Shown: positions 1 to 7,118 of the stretch, one piece after another
How positions within the stretch are numbered: position 1 is the first letter of the stretch
How the letters are laid out: each line of letters begins with the position of its first letter
Virus record (IMG/VR): IMGVR_UViG_3300037598_000120
Location: 1 to 25,568 of that record
Direction: 5' to 3' (one strand)
DNA: 25,568 nt
Source: a virus
The notes under the pieces: model-generated
What the model was told of the DNA's origin: nothing
Databases searched by the model: none
What the model saw: the letters and a program-made list of their open reading frames with translations, nothing else
Position numbers and translations under genes: made by a program

Positions 1-270
1 TATGCTAGAAAATATGCCCTAAACGGATTATTCGCTATTGATGATACCAAAGATGCTGATGCGACTAATGATCATGGTAAGTCAACGCCTAACCCTAAAG
101 CTATACCAGCCGCTTCCAATAAAGGGAGGGCTCTATTAGCTATCAGAAAGGCATCTACACAAGATGAGTTAAGCCGTATATCACTTAAGCTTAATGGTAT
201 GAATCTAGCCAATGATAAGGAGATCAGTGAAGCTTATGCGACACAATGTAAGCAGTTGGAGGTTAAATAA
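1..270 (+). CDS. ERF-family single-strand annealing protein, C-terminal part (5' end outside window)
   Basis: Frame 1 is open from base 1 and ends at TAA 268-270, giving the last 89 residues. The fragment starts YARKYALNGLFAIDDTKDAD, which matches the conserved end of the ERF domain (YARRYaLxxxxGIxxDDDxDG in family members). ERF proteins anneal complementary single strands in phage recombination. A low-complexity linker and a charged helical tail (about residues 45-89) follow. The next gene's ATG overlaps the stop by one base, so the two are translationally coupled. The YqaJ nuclease two genes downstream is the expected exonuclease partner. Family assignment is fairly sure; the missing N-terminus prevents a full check. 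Confidence 0.8.
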   Translation, partial: YARKYALNGLFAIDDTKDADATNDHGKSTPNPKAIPAASNKGRALLAIRKASTQDELSRISLKLNGMNLANDKEISEAYATQCKQLEVK

Positions 271-461
271 TGAATGAACAAGATTGCCTGAATGCCCTAA
301 CAGGCAGAGTTATAAAGAGTGCTAAGTTCAAGGACGAGTCATGCGAGGAGATTATAATTGAAACTCAAGATGGATTAACGTTTGAGATTGAAGGCGGTAG
401 TGGACACTTCTCTCCATGTGATGATTTTTGGGTATCTATAGAACAGGTTACTAGTGAGTGA
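270..461 (+). CDS. small conserved-type phage protein, unknown function
   Basis: 63 residues, acidic. The ATG overlaps the TAA of the annealase gene by one base, and its own stop overlaps the nuclease gene by 8 bases. The pattern (LTGRVIKSAKF, then IIIETQDGLTFEIEGG, then an aromatic-rich end) looks like a small beta-sheet fold similar to DUF7448-like phage proteins. That resemblance is from memory and weak. Its position between annealase and exonuclease suggests a role in the recombination module, but no catalytic motif is visible. Confidence 0.7.
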   Translation: MNEQDCLNALTGRVIKSAKFKDESCEEIIIETQDGLTFEIEGGSGHFSPCDDFWVSIEQVTSE

Positions 462-1158
462 CCGTAGCCATTGGCCTAAAGATGTTCTAGCTATGTGCTC
501 TAGGGAGATAGAGGGCTCGACTGAGCAGTTGTCCGATGGTTGGTTCAAGGCTAGAATGGGGCGGATTACTGGCTCTAAATTAGGTGAGGTAGTTCCAGCT
601 AGGGGCGATAAGATGCCTGCTAGAGCTAATATGTACATTGCTGAGAAATGCCTAGAGATAGTGGCAGGCTTTAGTCGTGAGGTTAAAGAGAATGATGCTA
701 TGCGTTGGGGTCGTGACTACGAAGCAGATGCTAGAGCGTTCGCTGAAGACTTCTTAGGTTCTAGGATATACGAAGTGGGCAGTATTACTATGGAGTGGAG
801 CGATCAAGTTAGTTCGTCACCAGATGGTATAGGGGTAGATGGAGGAGGCATTAAGTTTGCCTATGAATCCAAATGCCCTATGTCTCATACTCATATAGGC
901 TATTTAATGGCTGGTAAGATGCCTAGTAAGTATATAAATCAGGTTCAGGGCCATCTAGCGGCTACGGGGGCGGAATATTGTATATTCCATTCATTTGACC
1001 CTAGATTCCCTCCTGAGAATCAGCATATGATCCTTAAGGTGGATAGAGACGATAAGCGTATAGAGTTAATGAAGACGTTAACTCTAGTAGCTGTAGACAA
1101 GATTAATAAAGGTGTCGAGGCTGCCAGAAAAAATAGTGCAGAAATTGATCCTTTTTGA
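454..1158 (+). CDS. YqaJ-like viral recombinase / lambda-type exonuclease
   Basis: 234 residues from a GTG start. It has the YqaJ/lambda exonuclease motifs in order: RMGRITGS (34-41), RWGRDYEADA (84-93, with E90), SPDG (122-125, D124), YESKCP (137-142, E138 and K140) and YINQVQGHL (160-168). D124, E138 and K140 form the expected two-metal PD-(D/E)xK centre. These enzymes degrade one strand of a duplex end so that an annealing protein can pair the exposed strand, which fits the ERF gene just upstream. The length is normal for the family. The GTG lies inside the preceding gene, so translation is coupled. The gene ends next to a promoter for the following small genes. Confidence 0.93.
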   Translation: MSDRSHWPKDVLAMCSREIEGSTEQLSDGWFKARMGRITGSKLGEVVPARGDKMPARANMYIAEKCLEIVAGFSREVKENDAMRWGRDYEADARAFAEDFLGSRIYEVGSITMEWSDQVSSSPDGIGVDGGGIKFAYESKCPMSHTHIGYLMAGKMPSKYINQVQGHLAATGAEYCIFHSFDPRFPPENQHMILKVDRDDKRIELMKTLTLVAVDKINKGVEAARKNSAEIDPF

Positions 1159-1159
1159 T

Positions 1160-1187
1160 TTGACAAACAATCAAAAGGCATTATAAT
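1160..1187 (+). promoter_or_regulatory. sigma70-type promoter
   Basis: A perfect -35 TTGACA (1160-1165) and perfect -10 TATAAT (1182-1187) are separated by 16 bp. Transcription should start near 1194 and read two membrane peptides and the DUF3127 gene. It begins right at the stop of the nuclease gene. Confidence 0.85.
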
Positions 1188-1217
1188 AGAAGCATCAACA
1201 AACAAAAGGAGAAGATA

Positions 1218-1373
1218 ATGGATGTATGGAGTATACTTATGGCTCTGTGGCTCATTTCGCTAGTGATAGGAATGGTAGCTTCTGGATATGAGTGGCGGGG
1301 TGTAGGTATTTATTTTAATGGCCTATCATTGGCCTTTGCGGTATCTGCAATGATAGTGTCACTAGTTAAGTAA
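1218..1373 (+). CDS. small membrane protein, 51 aa
   Basis: Starts at ATG 1218 behind AAAAGGAGAAGATA, the same leader used by the next two genes. The peptide has two hydrophobic stretches (about residues 4-22 and 33-50) joined by a short polar turn containing YEWRG, so it should be a two-pass hairpin in the inner membrane. It is the first gene of the transcript from the promoter at 1160-1187. No family is recognised. The strong ribosome site and the repeated leader make it likely to be real. Confidence 0.75.
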   Translation: MDVWSILMALWLISLVIGMVASGYEWRGVGIYFNGLSLAFAVSAMIVSLVK

Positions 1374-1403
1374 AGTATTTAAATAAAACAAAAGGAGAAG
1401 ATA

Positions 1404-1574
1404 ATGATAGCGACTGTAATAATATTATTCTTTATGACTCTGAAGCTAGGCTATAGGATAGCTAATAATGGCAAGATTCAGAAGCTGACGATTGATGGAG
1501 GTGCTTCCTTGCTTCTATATACTATATCTATAGCCTTGCTTTACTGGGCTGGATTATTTAATAACTTTAATTAA
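1404..1574 (+). CDS. small membrane protein, 56 aa
   Basis: ATG 1404 follows AAAAGGAGAAGATA, as in the previous gene. It has an N-terminal hydrophobic segment (residues 2-14), a basic loop (RIANNGKIQK) and a second segment (about 33-50). It resembles the preceding peptide in size, topology and leader, which may reflect duplication of a gene cassette, although the protein sequences are not alike. Function unknown. Confidence 0.75.
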   Translation: MIATVIILFFMTLKLGYRIANNGKIQKLTIDGGASLLLYTISIALLYWAGLFNNFN

Positions 1575-1591
1575 AACAAAAGGAGAAGATG

Positions 1592-1984
1592 ATGAGTGAG
1601 TTAAAGACACAGGGTACAGTAGTAGAAGTAAGCGAGCAGGTAGTTAATGAGGCTGGTACATGGCAGAAATTGACGTTTGTCATTAAGATTGAGAACGACT
1701 ATAACCCAGCTCGACCTAATTATGCTAAGTTTGCTATAGGTAACAAGCCAGATGCAGAGTTTAATGGATGTGAGAACTTCATTAAATTCAACAAGGTAGG
1801 CGACTTAGTTGATGTTGATTTTAACTTGAGCGGATTCACCTTCAAAGATAAGAAAGATGGGCATGACGTATACGCTAACAGCCTATCAGCGTGGCGAGTC
1901 AGAACCGTAAAAGACGAGGAGCCAGCAGGTGGGACTGTGGAGGATGAGGATGTAGAGGGCGATGCCGATCCTTTTCTAATATAA
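1592..1984 (+). CDS. DUF3127-like OB-fold protein, probable single-strand DNA-binding protein
   Basis: 130 residues from the second of two adjacent ATGs. AGGAG to ATG 1592 is 6 bases, the spacing of the two preceding genes, whereas ATG 1589 would leave only 3. The body (TQGTVVEV, W-x-K-L-T-F-V-I, FIKFNKVGDLVDVDFNLSGF, SLSAWRV) fits the DUF3127 OB-fold pattern. Residues from about 107 on form an acidic tail ending DADPFLI, like the DDDIPF tip with which bacterial SSB recruits partner proteins. A role in covering single strands during recombination or replication follows from the tail and the neighbours. A terminator follows directly. Confidence 0.8.
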   Translation: MSELKTQGTVVEVSEQVVNEAGTWQKLTFVIKIENDYNPARPNYAKFAIGNKPDAEFNGCENFIKFNKVGDLVDVDFNLSGFTFKDKKDGHDVYANSLSAWRVRTVKDEEPAGGTVEDEDVEGDADPFLI

Positions 1985-1992
1985 ACTGACCT

Positions 1993-2025
1993 AAGCCCGA
2001 TACTTTAACTAGTATCGGGCTTTTT
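1993..2025 (+). terminator. intrinsic terminator with TTAACT hexaloop
   Basis: The stem AAGCCCGATACT (1993-2004) pairs with AGTATCGGGCTT (2011-2022) around loop TTAACT (2005-2010) and runs into a T tract. No promoter is visible before the next gene, so it may act as an attenuator between recombination and replication genes rather than a full stop. Confidence 0.85.
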
Positions 2026-2048
2026 AGGTAAATAAATAGGAGATGATC

Positions 2049-2540
2049 GTGAAGAGATGCAAAGGCTGTAAGGAGGATTTAGATGAGTCATGTTTTGGTA
2101 AATGTAAAGCCGTAAAAAGCGGACTTAAGCCTAGATGTAACGCTTGTTATGCTGAAGAGACTAGGCTATATAGATTGACTGATAGATCCAAAGCGGTAAC
2201 TAAATCTTATAGATCCTCGGAATCAACTAAGAAGTACATGCGGGACTACGCAATTGAAAATAAAGATAGCATCGCGCTAGCTCAGAAAAAGCACAGCGAA
2301 AGTCACCCCTATGCCGCGAAGGCTAGGAGGATGGTTAATAACAAACTAAGATACAATAAGATCACAAAACCCAATAGATGCGAGGTCTGTAACTCAGTTA
2401 AGCCACTTCAAGCTCACCACGATAGCTACGAGAAGTCTAAGTGGTTAGATATAACTTGGATGTGCATAGGGTGTCACACTGATTGGCATAAATGCAATAA
2501 ACCATATCACCCACCGATAGGAGATAATCATGAGCAGTGA
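2049..2540 (+). CDS. HNH-type zinc-binding endonuclease-like protein
   Basis: GTG 2049 is chosen over ATG 2043. AGGAG (2038-2042) touches the ATG directly but lies 6 bases from the GTG, the phage's usual spacing. The 163 residues have an N-terminal pair of zinc knuckles (KRCKGCK and RCNACY), a basic linker, and a C-terminal HNH-like block (CEVCNSV, AHHDSY, CIGCHTDWH). Such proteins are nicking or homing-type nucleases, or packaging-associated nucleases, in many phages. It sits directly upstream of replication genes. Whether it is active, and whether it behaves as a selfish homing gene, cannot be told. Confidence 0.75.
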   Translation: MKRCKGCKEDLDESCFGKCKAVKSGLKPRCNACYAEETRLYRLTDRSKAVTKSYRSSESTKKYMRDYAIENKDSIALAQKKHSESHPYAAKARRMVNNKLRYNKITKPNRCEVCNSVKPLQAHHDSYEKSKWLDITWMCIGCHTDWHKCNKPYHPPIGDNHEQ

Positions 2541-3027
2541 GAACACTAAAGGCTTCGCCGAATACTTAAAGAGTCAAGACCCTGATGGTCAATATACTAC
2601 CAATCAAGTCAAGGGCCTTAAGGGTTATTATACAGCAGGATGGGATGCCTGCAATGGCAAGAAGAATATACCAGCTATTTATAAGTCTAGAGTTAGCGAG
2701 GTCATAAAGCACTTCAATGAAGTAGCGGGTAAGAATGTCAGAGACACACCAAGCCATACCAAGGCCATCAAAGGTAGGCTTATAGAAGAGTATACAGTGG
2801 ATGAACTTAAGTCAATTATAGACTATGTGGTGTTGGATTGGACGGGTAAGATGTTCGGAGATACCAAGGGCGAGACATATATAAGAATAGCTACACTATT
2901 TGGCAGCTCTGATAAGGTTGATAAGTATCTTGGATTAGCTGAAGTAAGTCAGGCAGCTGTCAAGGCTAAAACGGCGCAGATAATTACGAAGAAGGTCGAT
3001 ACAAGTCAATTTAAAGGTTCATTCTAG
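2530..3027 (+). CDS. Phg_2220_C-domain protein, probable replisome organiser or helicase loader
   Basis: 165 residues; the start overlaps the HNH gene by 11 bases. Residues about 55-135 (VIKHFNEVAGKNVRD, IKGRLIEEYTVDELKSIIDY, then TLFGSSDKVDKYLG) match the conserved C-terminal domain of phage replication initiators (Phg_2220_C). In those proteins an N-terminal winged helix binds the origin. Here the N-terminal part is short (about 53 residues), so origin binding may be lost or done by another protein. The immediately following gene is a DnaB-like helicase, which fits a loader role. The basic C-terminal tail could bind DNA. Confidence 0.7.
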   Translation: MSSENTKGFAEYLKSQDPDGQYTTNQVKGLKGYYTAGWDACNGKKNIPAIYKSRVSEVIKHFNEVAGKNVRDTPSHTKAIKGRLIEEYTVDELKSIIDYVVLDWTGKMFGDTKGETYIRIATLFGSSDKVDKYLGLAEVSQAAVKAKTAQIITKKVDTSQFKGSF

Positions 3028-3035
3028 GAGGTAAT

Positions 3036-4346
3036 ATGAAAGATATTCGCAGCGAATTAATTGGCTCACTAATAAAGAGAACCTATCAGATACCAGAGAT
3101 CTTCCCCATAGCAGGCTTTAAGGATGCCCTTACAGGCCCTCTAAGCGCAGTAGTGCCTGTTTTGATAGAGATGTTTGAGTCTAAGCAGGTAATAGGCGTA
3201 TCGAGCGTTATACGACGTATGCATGAAGCTGATGATAGTATCAGTATGGATAACTGGGAGACAATACTATATGAAGCTGTTGAATCAGCTAACCATCCTC
3301 ATAAAGTTGGCGGTTATGTAGAGGAGATTAGGAACTCACTGATTAGTAAGATGATACTTGATAGGGCCGCTAAGATACAGCGGGCTGGTAGTAGCACACA
3401 TGTAAGCGCCGATGCTCTGATGGATATCTTAGAGGAAACTACACTAGAGCTTAGATCATCTATTATGTCACAGGATAGACTTGATAGTGGTGATGCTATT
3501 GATGAGATTGCTAGAGAGCTTAAGGAGTACAGAGAGACCGGTGAGGTTCCTATGATCTTTACGGGCTTATGGGAGTTAGATAGAATGATAGGCGGCTTCG
3601 GTGATGGTGAGTATATCTGCATCTCTGCAATGAATGGAGGTGGTAAGAGTCTATTAGCAACAGGTATGATGCTATTCATGTCCCAAGCTAGAGCCAATGG
3701 CCTTAAAGGACGCAATACAGCCTTTGTGAGCCTAGAGATGACTAAGGCAGATGTATACAAGAGATTGATACACCAGACAAGCGGTCATGATATACGTAAG
3801 GCCCTAGCGTCTAGAAAGGATGCTGGTGAGGTTGAGGAGATGTTCAGAGAGGGTAACGAACGTATCAGTACGTTTAATGTTAATGTAGTGTGCCCTAGAT
3901 CTGAGGATGCTAACAGTATTAAGAATCTGTGCAGAACTTTAGTGGCAAACGGCGCAGAATGTATCTTCCTTGACTACTTCCAGCTGATGACCTTAAAGGG
4001 CTTTAGAGGCACTGAAATGCTAGAACGTATATCTTCTATGTTCATGAGGCTTGCAAAGGAGCTGAGAGTCCCTATAGTGATGTTAGCACAGCAGAACAGT
4101 GAGGCTAAGAGCACAGAGAACCCGCATACAGGTAAGAAGACAGGAGGTGTAAGTAGAGAGCATATAAGCCATTGTAAGAAGATAGCTAGAGACTCTCATA
4201 CAGTGCTGTTAATTAATGAGGATATGGATAAGATCATAATTGATAAGAGTAGAAATGGTAAGACGGGAGAGATTGATATAATGTTTGATGTCTCTAAGAT
4301 AACTATTATAGGTAAAGATGTTGATAGTGATTTAGTTCAAATGTAA
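3036..4346 (+). CDS. DnaB-like replicative helicase
   Basis: 436 residues behind a strong AGGAGG site. The N-terminal helical DnaB domain spans roughly residues 1-105. The RecA-like motor carries Walker A SAMNGGGKS (197-205), SLEM (232-235), Walker B CIFLDYFQLM (309-318), MLAQQNS (349-355) and a C-terminal KSRNGKTG arginine-finger region (404-411). These are the hallmark motifs of hexameric 5'-3' fork helicases. The length is near that of host DnaB (about 470). With the preceding organiser-like protein it forms the phage replisome core. No polymerase or separate primase is in the window. Confidence 0.93.
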   Translation: MKDIRSELIGSLIKRTYQIPEIFPIAGFKDALTGPLSAVVPVLIEMFESKQVIGVSSVIRRMHEADDSISMDNWETILYEAVESANHPHKVGGYVEEIRNSLISKMILDRAAKIQRAGSSTHVSADALMDILEETTLELRSSIMSQDRLDSGDAIDEIARELKEYRETGEVPMIFTGLWELDRMIGGFGDGEYICISAMNGGGKSLLATGMMLFMSQARANGLKGRNTAFVSLEMTKADVYKRLIHQTSGHDIRKALASRKDAGEVEEMFREGNERISTFNVNVVCPRSEDANSIKNLCRTLVANGAECIFLDYFQLMTLKGFRGTEMLERISSMFMRLAKELRVPIVMLAQQNSEAKSTENPHTGKKTGGVSREHISHCKKIARDSHTVLLINEDMDKIIIDKSRNGKTGEIDIMFDVSKITIIGKDVDSDLVQM

Positions 4347-4358
4347 AAGGAGAAGAGT

Positions 4359-4628
4359 ATGATTAAGTTAGAAGTTTTTGTTCATTCACATTTTGAGACT
4401 GGCGAACCTATCGAGGTAGATGTTTTTACTGCTGATGGCATTGTTGATCTAGTTTGGTTGTTTCATATATTTGATAAAGAACACAAATGGCATTGCGACC
4501 TTGCGGCATTAATTCATGAGAGAGTCAAGATCACTGAAGAATCTGTCTGGATTGAGTGCGAACCCATGAATGATGGCATGCCGTGCGAGTGGTGGATTGA
4601 GTACATTAAGGAGGCTAAAAATGATTAA
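4359..4628 (+). CDS. hypothetical acidic protein, 89 aa
   Basis: ATG 4359 follows AAAAGGAGAAGAGT. The product is acidic and rich in tryptophan (WLFHIFDKEHKWH, WIECEP, CEWWIEYIKE). No family is recognised. It overlaps the next gene by 8 bases and lies in the replication transcript, so a replication-related accessory role is possible but unsupported. Confidence 0.75.
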   Translation: MIKLEVFVHSHFETGEPIEVDVFTADGIVDLVWLFHIFDKEHKWHCDLAALIHERVKITEESVWIECEPMNDGMPCEWWIEYIKEAKND

Positions 4629-4734
4629 GAGATATGATGTATATTACGACTGCTGTGGCTCTGCCGATCACTCAGAATCACATAAGGGTTGCGATTACTA
4701 TGCCTCAGACTACGATAAGATAGAGGTGAGGTAA
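4621..4734 (+). CDS. small cysteine-rich peptide, 37 aa
   Basis: ATG 4621 lies behind AAGGAGGCTAAAA and ends at TAA 4732-4734, overlapping the next ATG by one base. The peptide MIKRYDVYYDCCGSADHSES, followed by HKGCDYYASDYDK, contains three cysteines and two histidines, a plausible small metal site. It resembles short phage peptides of the 'CCG..HxxGC' type, but no function is known. Confidence 0.65.
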   Translation: MIKRYDVYYDCCGSADHSESHKGCDYYASDYDKIEVR

Positions 4735-5171
4735 TGGTTAAGAAATACAAAGTACCTAGACCTTACTGTAATAATACAATGACGCTTGCTGGTATGCGCA
4801 GTTTTTTAATAAACATGTTGCGGAGGAAGTCCCTGCACTGGAAGCCTAAGCAGATGGCTATGAGGCGAGGCCGTAGCGGTACAGTCATCAACCCAGACAC
4901 GGGACGGCCAAACATCGCAGTTATTTGTGTTGAGTGTGACAAGAAGATAGCAGAGAAGGATGCTAAGCTGGATCACATTGAGCCCGTTATTCCAGTTGGC
5001 GGCTTTGGTGATAGCGATGATCTGTTCTGTTCGTACAATTGGAATGAGATCATGCCTAGAATGTTCTGTGAGGTTGATAATTATCAGATATTATGCAAGG
5101 AGTGCCATGATATTAAAACAAGTGGAGAGAGATCAGAAAGGAAGAGACTTAAAAAGGCCGCAGATTTATGA
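4734..5171 (+). CDS. HNH endonuclease
   Basis: 145 residues. A basic N-terminal half is followed by the HNH zinc-binding fold: C65-V-E-C68, L-D80-H81-I-E-P, then C121-K-E-C124-H125 and KTSGER. D80/H81 correspond to the catalytic His motif and the four cysteines to the structural zinc. HNH enzymes of this size are common as phage nicking or homing endonucleases. The ATG overlaps the upstream stop by one base and the downstream start is an ATGA overlap. It is the second HNH protein in this operon and is not obviously a copy of the first. Confidence 0.82.
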   Translation: MVKKYKVPRPYCNNTMTLAGMRSFLINMLRRKSLHWKPKQMAMRRGRSGTVINPDTGRPNIAVICVECDKKIAEKDAKLDHIEPVIPVGGFGDSDDLFCSYNWNEIMPRMFCEVDNYQILCKECHDIKTSGERSERKRLKKAADL

Positions 5172-5386
5172 ACCTAACTGAGGAGGAGATAGCAATGTTT
5201 AATGTAGGAGATACAATTGAAGGTGAGTATGAGACTCTCAAGATTTTATTTGTAGGTAAAACTGGCTACTACTGCGAGATTTTAGATCTTGATATAGTTA
5301 GCTATCCAGATCACTATGAAGAGGTAGGTGATGAGAAGCATATGGGGGCTTTTTTTATACATAAAAGATATGGGATATTACAGTGA
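5168..5386 (+). CDS. hypothetical protein, 72 aa
   Basis: ATG 5168 overlaps the HNH stop as ATGA. An in-frame ATG at 5195 has a much better AGGAGG site 8 bases upstream, so the true protein may begin MFNVGDTIEGEYETLK. The sequence looks like a small SH3-like beta barrel. The first residues (MNLTEEE) are shared with the next gene, as is most of the underlying DNA. Function unknown. Confidence 0.65.
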   Translation: MNLTEEEIAMFNVGDTIEGEYETLKILFVGKTGYYCEILDLDIVSYPDHYEEVGDEKHMGAFFIHKRYGILQ

Positions 5387-5685
5387 ACTTAACTGAAGAG
5401 GAGCATATTATAAGAGAATATCGTATAGCCGACAGTAAGGCCCATACGTACCCTTTAACGCACCAACAGGTAGCTGACTTGATAGGGGTGAGCAGGTCGC
5501 ACTATTGCAGAGTTCTGAATAGAGGTTGTTGGTTTGAGTTAGACTTATATAAGAAGGTTATAAGCATAGATATTGACTGGTACTTAAAAGAGTATCCTGA
5601 TGTAATGAAGAGTAACCTTGTGAGAATGGGATTAATCGTAAAACATTATCCTAAAGCACAAAAGTTCATGAATAAATATAGTTAA
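5383..5685 (+). CDS. helix-turn-helix protein, 100 aa
   Basis: GTG start overlapping the previous stop as GTGA. Residues about 24-47 (LTHQQVADLIGVSRSHYCRV) form a clear helix-turn-helix with the turn at LIGVSRS. The rest has no recognised domain. It could be a transcription regulator or a DNA-recognition module of the kind often found beside HNH genes. A comparable HTH (TGIHRGYINRILKKG) occurs in the minus-strand protein at 12156-12488. It is the last gene before a strong terminator. Confidence 0.72.
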   Translation: MNLTEEEHIIREYRIADSKAHTYPLTHQQVADLIGVSRSHYCRVLNRGCWFELDLYKKVISIDIDWYLKEYPDVMKSNLVRMGLIVKHYPKAQKFMNKYS

Positions 5686-5689
5686 TATG

Positions 5690-5722
5690 AGCCGCGTACA
5701 TTAATTTGTGCGCGGCTTTTTT
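5690..5722 (+). terminator. intrinsic terminator with TTAATT hexaloop
   Basis: AGCCGCGTACA (5690-5700) pairs with TGTGCGCGGCT (5707-5717) around TTAATT, followed by six T. It closes the replication operon. Confidence 0.92.
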
Positions 5723-5926
5723 CGGTCTAGTCAAAACGGCGCAGATTTTTACGCCTCTAAGGCTCAGAATGACCCCCAAAAGTGAGCGTCGGAGGTTTTT
5801 TCTAAGCTCCTATTTTTTTGATAATTTCAGTGTATGGCTCGATAAAATGTATGATATTTTTCAGGAAATAGTAACTTTCAATAATTTTGAACATTGATAA
5901 ACTTTGAAATAATATTCAAGAAGCCC
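5723..5926. other. gene-free spacer between replication and early small-gene regions
   Basis: No convincing gene. It contains GGCG/CGCC (5738-5756) around a T-rich loop, a weak GGAG/CTCC hairpin near 5790-5812 followed by seven T (possible back-up terminator), and then AT-rich DNA with A/T tracts leading into the first early promoter, which could act as an UP-like element. The 14-mer AAAACGGCGCAGAT (5733-5746) also occurs at 2968-2981 inside a gene. Confidence 0.5.
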
Positions 5927-5955
5927 TTTACATAAGTATTGACTAGGCTTATAGT
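5927..5955 (+). promoter_or_regulatory. early-type promoter 1
   Basis: -35 TTTACA (5927-5932), 17 bp, -10 TATAGT (5950-5955). The leader ATCAACTAAACCAAACGAGA follows, as downstream of the sister promoters. It should drive four small genes. Confidence 0.8.
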
Positions 5956-5987
5956 TATCTATCAACTAAACCAAACGAGACACTAAA

Positions 5988-6077
5988 ATGAAAGCCAGCC
6001 AGATAAATCACTACCAAAACAATAAGACTTTAAAAGTTAGACTAGCTAGAATTATTAATATCTTGAGAGGCCGCTAA
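5988..6077 (+). CDS. basic peptide, 29 aa
   Basis: The ATG lies about 27 bases after the expected transcription start of early promoter 1. The peptide is strongly basic with a helical C-terminus (LKVRLARIINILRGR) that could bind nucleic acid or membrane. It is supported only by position, as the first gene after a strong promoter, and by tight spacing to the next gene. No classical ribosome site is seen, only CGAGACACTAAA. Confidence 0.5.
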   Translation: MKASQINHYQNNKTLKVRLARIINILRGR

Positions 6078-6078
6078 T

Positions 6079-6255
6079 ATGATTAATACCGTTACAAGTA
6101 AGTATGTCATTAAGTACACTAAGTCAGGCGATAGTGCACCACAAGGCACTTTAACACCATTCTGCGTAACTGATGAAGACGCCATTAATTGGTTCAATGA
6201 AAGCCGTTGGGGTAAAACTCACACTATAGTAGAATTAAGAAGACTAACCAAATAG
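6079..6255 (+). CDS. hypothetical protein, 58 aa
   Basis: Starts one base after the previous stop, with GAGAGG upstream. The sequence alternates beta-like strands (SKYVIKYTKSG, HTIVELRRL) with a helix around DEDAINWFNESR. No family recognised. It lies within the first early transcript. Confidence 0.65.
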   Translation: MINTVTSKYVIKYTKSGDSAPQGTLTPFCVTDEDAINWFNESRWGKTHTIVELRRLTK

Positions 6256-6266
6256 AGAGGCATATT

Positions 6267-6392
6267 ATGAGTAACTGTATTACATTGAAAGCCAGATCAG
6301 ACTATCCGCTAATTAAATTAGGCATCACTGAGATCAAGGATCAGATACTCGATATGTTACTGACTGCATCGCTTGCAGGAGTTAGGATCTAA
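6267..6392 (+). CDS. hypothetical peptide, 41 aa
   Basis: ATG 6267 follows AGAGAGGCATATT, an acceptable ribosome site. The stop overlaps the next ATG by one base, which supports it as a real gene. Mostly helical, unknown function. Confidence 0.55.
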   Translation: MSNCITLKARSDYPLIKLGITEIKDQILDMLLTASLAGVRI

Positions 6393-6577
6393 TGGACGCT
6401 GATGACCTTAAGATTATACTAGCGGGGGCATCGCTTAACTATACGTACATAGTTAAACATCAGACAGCTTTCGAATTAAGAGGGCTCTCTGAGGCGCTAT
6501 CAGCCTATGGATTAACTATAGATGATGTACAAATATTCATAGAATCTGATATTTTACCAGAAAGGCTCTTGTATTAA
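6392..6577 (+). CDS. hypothetical acidic protein, 61 aa
   Basis: The start overlaps the preceding stop by one base (TAATG). A helical, acidic protein (MDADDLKIILAGASLNYTYI at the start). Its last codons also form the -35 of the next promoter. No family recognised. Confidence 0.65.
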   Translation: MDADDLKIILAGASLNYTYIVKHQTAFELRGLSEALSAYGLTIDDVQIFIESDILPERLLY

Positions 6578-6597
6578 CATATAAACAATACTATACT
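6569..6597 (+). promoter_or_regulatory. early-type promoter 2
   Basis: -35 TTGTAT (6569-6574), 17 bp, -10 TATACT (6592-6597), followed by the conserved leader ending CCAAACGAGACAAACAA before the next ATG. Confidence 0.82.
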
Positions 6598-6628
6598 AAA
6601 TCATAACCAACCCAAACGAGACAAACAA

Positions 6629-6847
6629 ATGACTAAAGAAAGCCTAATTGAAGTTTTAGAAGTTGCCTGTACTATCGTCTTCATCAAGAAAAACGGTGAT
6701 ACACGTAAAATGCATTGCATTATCAATGAAGATCAGCCAGCAACATTCGCTAATAGTGATGCTGTTGGTGTCATTGAGAGCCTAACAGGTGCTTTTAGAG
6801 CTATTAAGTCTAATACAGTGCTGTCAGTCAATGGGGAGATGGTATAA
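6629..6847 (+). CDS. small SH3-like (DUF2693-type) phage protein, 72 aa
   Basis: First gene after early promoter 2. IVFIKKNGDTRKMHCIINED resembles the F-x-K-K-D-G-x-x-R-x-M-x-C core of DUF2693/SH3-barrel proteins common in phages. Those proteins are of unknown function. The similarity is from memory and covers about 20 residues. The stop overlaps the next ATG by one base. Confidence 0.65.
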   Translation: MTKESLIEVLEVACTIVFIKKNGDTRKMHCIINEDQPATFANSDAVGVIESLTGAFRAIKSNTVLSVNGEMV

Positions 6848-7050
6848 TGAAGCCAGTCAAGATAGCCTCACTCATATACATAGGTAAGCAGATATACAGA
6901 CAGCGCAAGCGCATTAAGAAAGGCGGTAAGGCTACTATTGAATTCGCTGATCAGCACTGTAACTACTTCCTCTATACTGTCACTAAGTGGGTATTGGCAA
7001 TTATGGCTACTGGCTTTGTTATCTCAACAATATGCAGAATGTTTCAATAA
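6847..7050 (+). CDS. small membrane-anchored basic protein, 67 aa
   Basis: Basic N-terminal region with a cluster of Arg/Lys (YRQRKRIKKGGK) and a single C-terminal transmembrane segment (about 46-63), suggesting a cytoplasmic basic domain tethered to the inner membrane. Translationally coupled to the previous gene. Function unknown; early expression plus membrane tethering would suit exclusion or host takeover, which is inference. Confidence 0.65.
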   Translation: MKPVKIASLIYIGKQIYRQRKRIKKGGKATIEFADQHCNYFLYTVTKWVLAIMATGFVISTICRMFQ

Positions 7051-7055
7051 AGCCC

Positions 7056-7084
7056 TTGTAATACCTTAAGTCATCAACTATACT
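7056..7084 (+). promoter_or_regulatory. early-type promoter 3
   Basis: -35 TTGTAA (7056-7061), 17 bp, -10 TATACT (7079-7084), then ATCAACTAAGCGAAACAAGGA. It shares TTGTAATACCTTAA with promoter 4. Confidence 0.85.
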
Positions 7085-7118
7085 AGTATTATCAACTAAG
7101 CGAAACAAGGAAATCAAC

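Noticed and set aside
2968-5746. Repeated AAACGGCGCAGA word at 2968, 3947 and 5733
   Set aside because: Two copies lie in genes in different reading contexts; no regular spacing or structure, so probably chance.
5706-5897. Plus-strand open frame of 63 codons after the replication operon
   Set aside because: Its GTG start lies inside the terminator hairpin and the protein is unlike its neighbours; no ribosome site.
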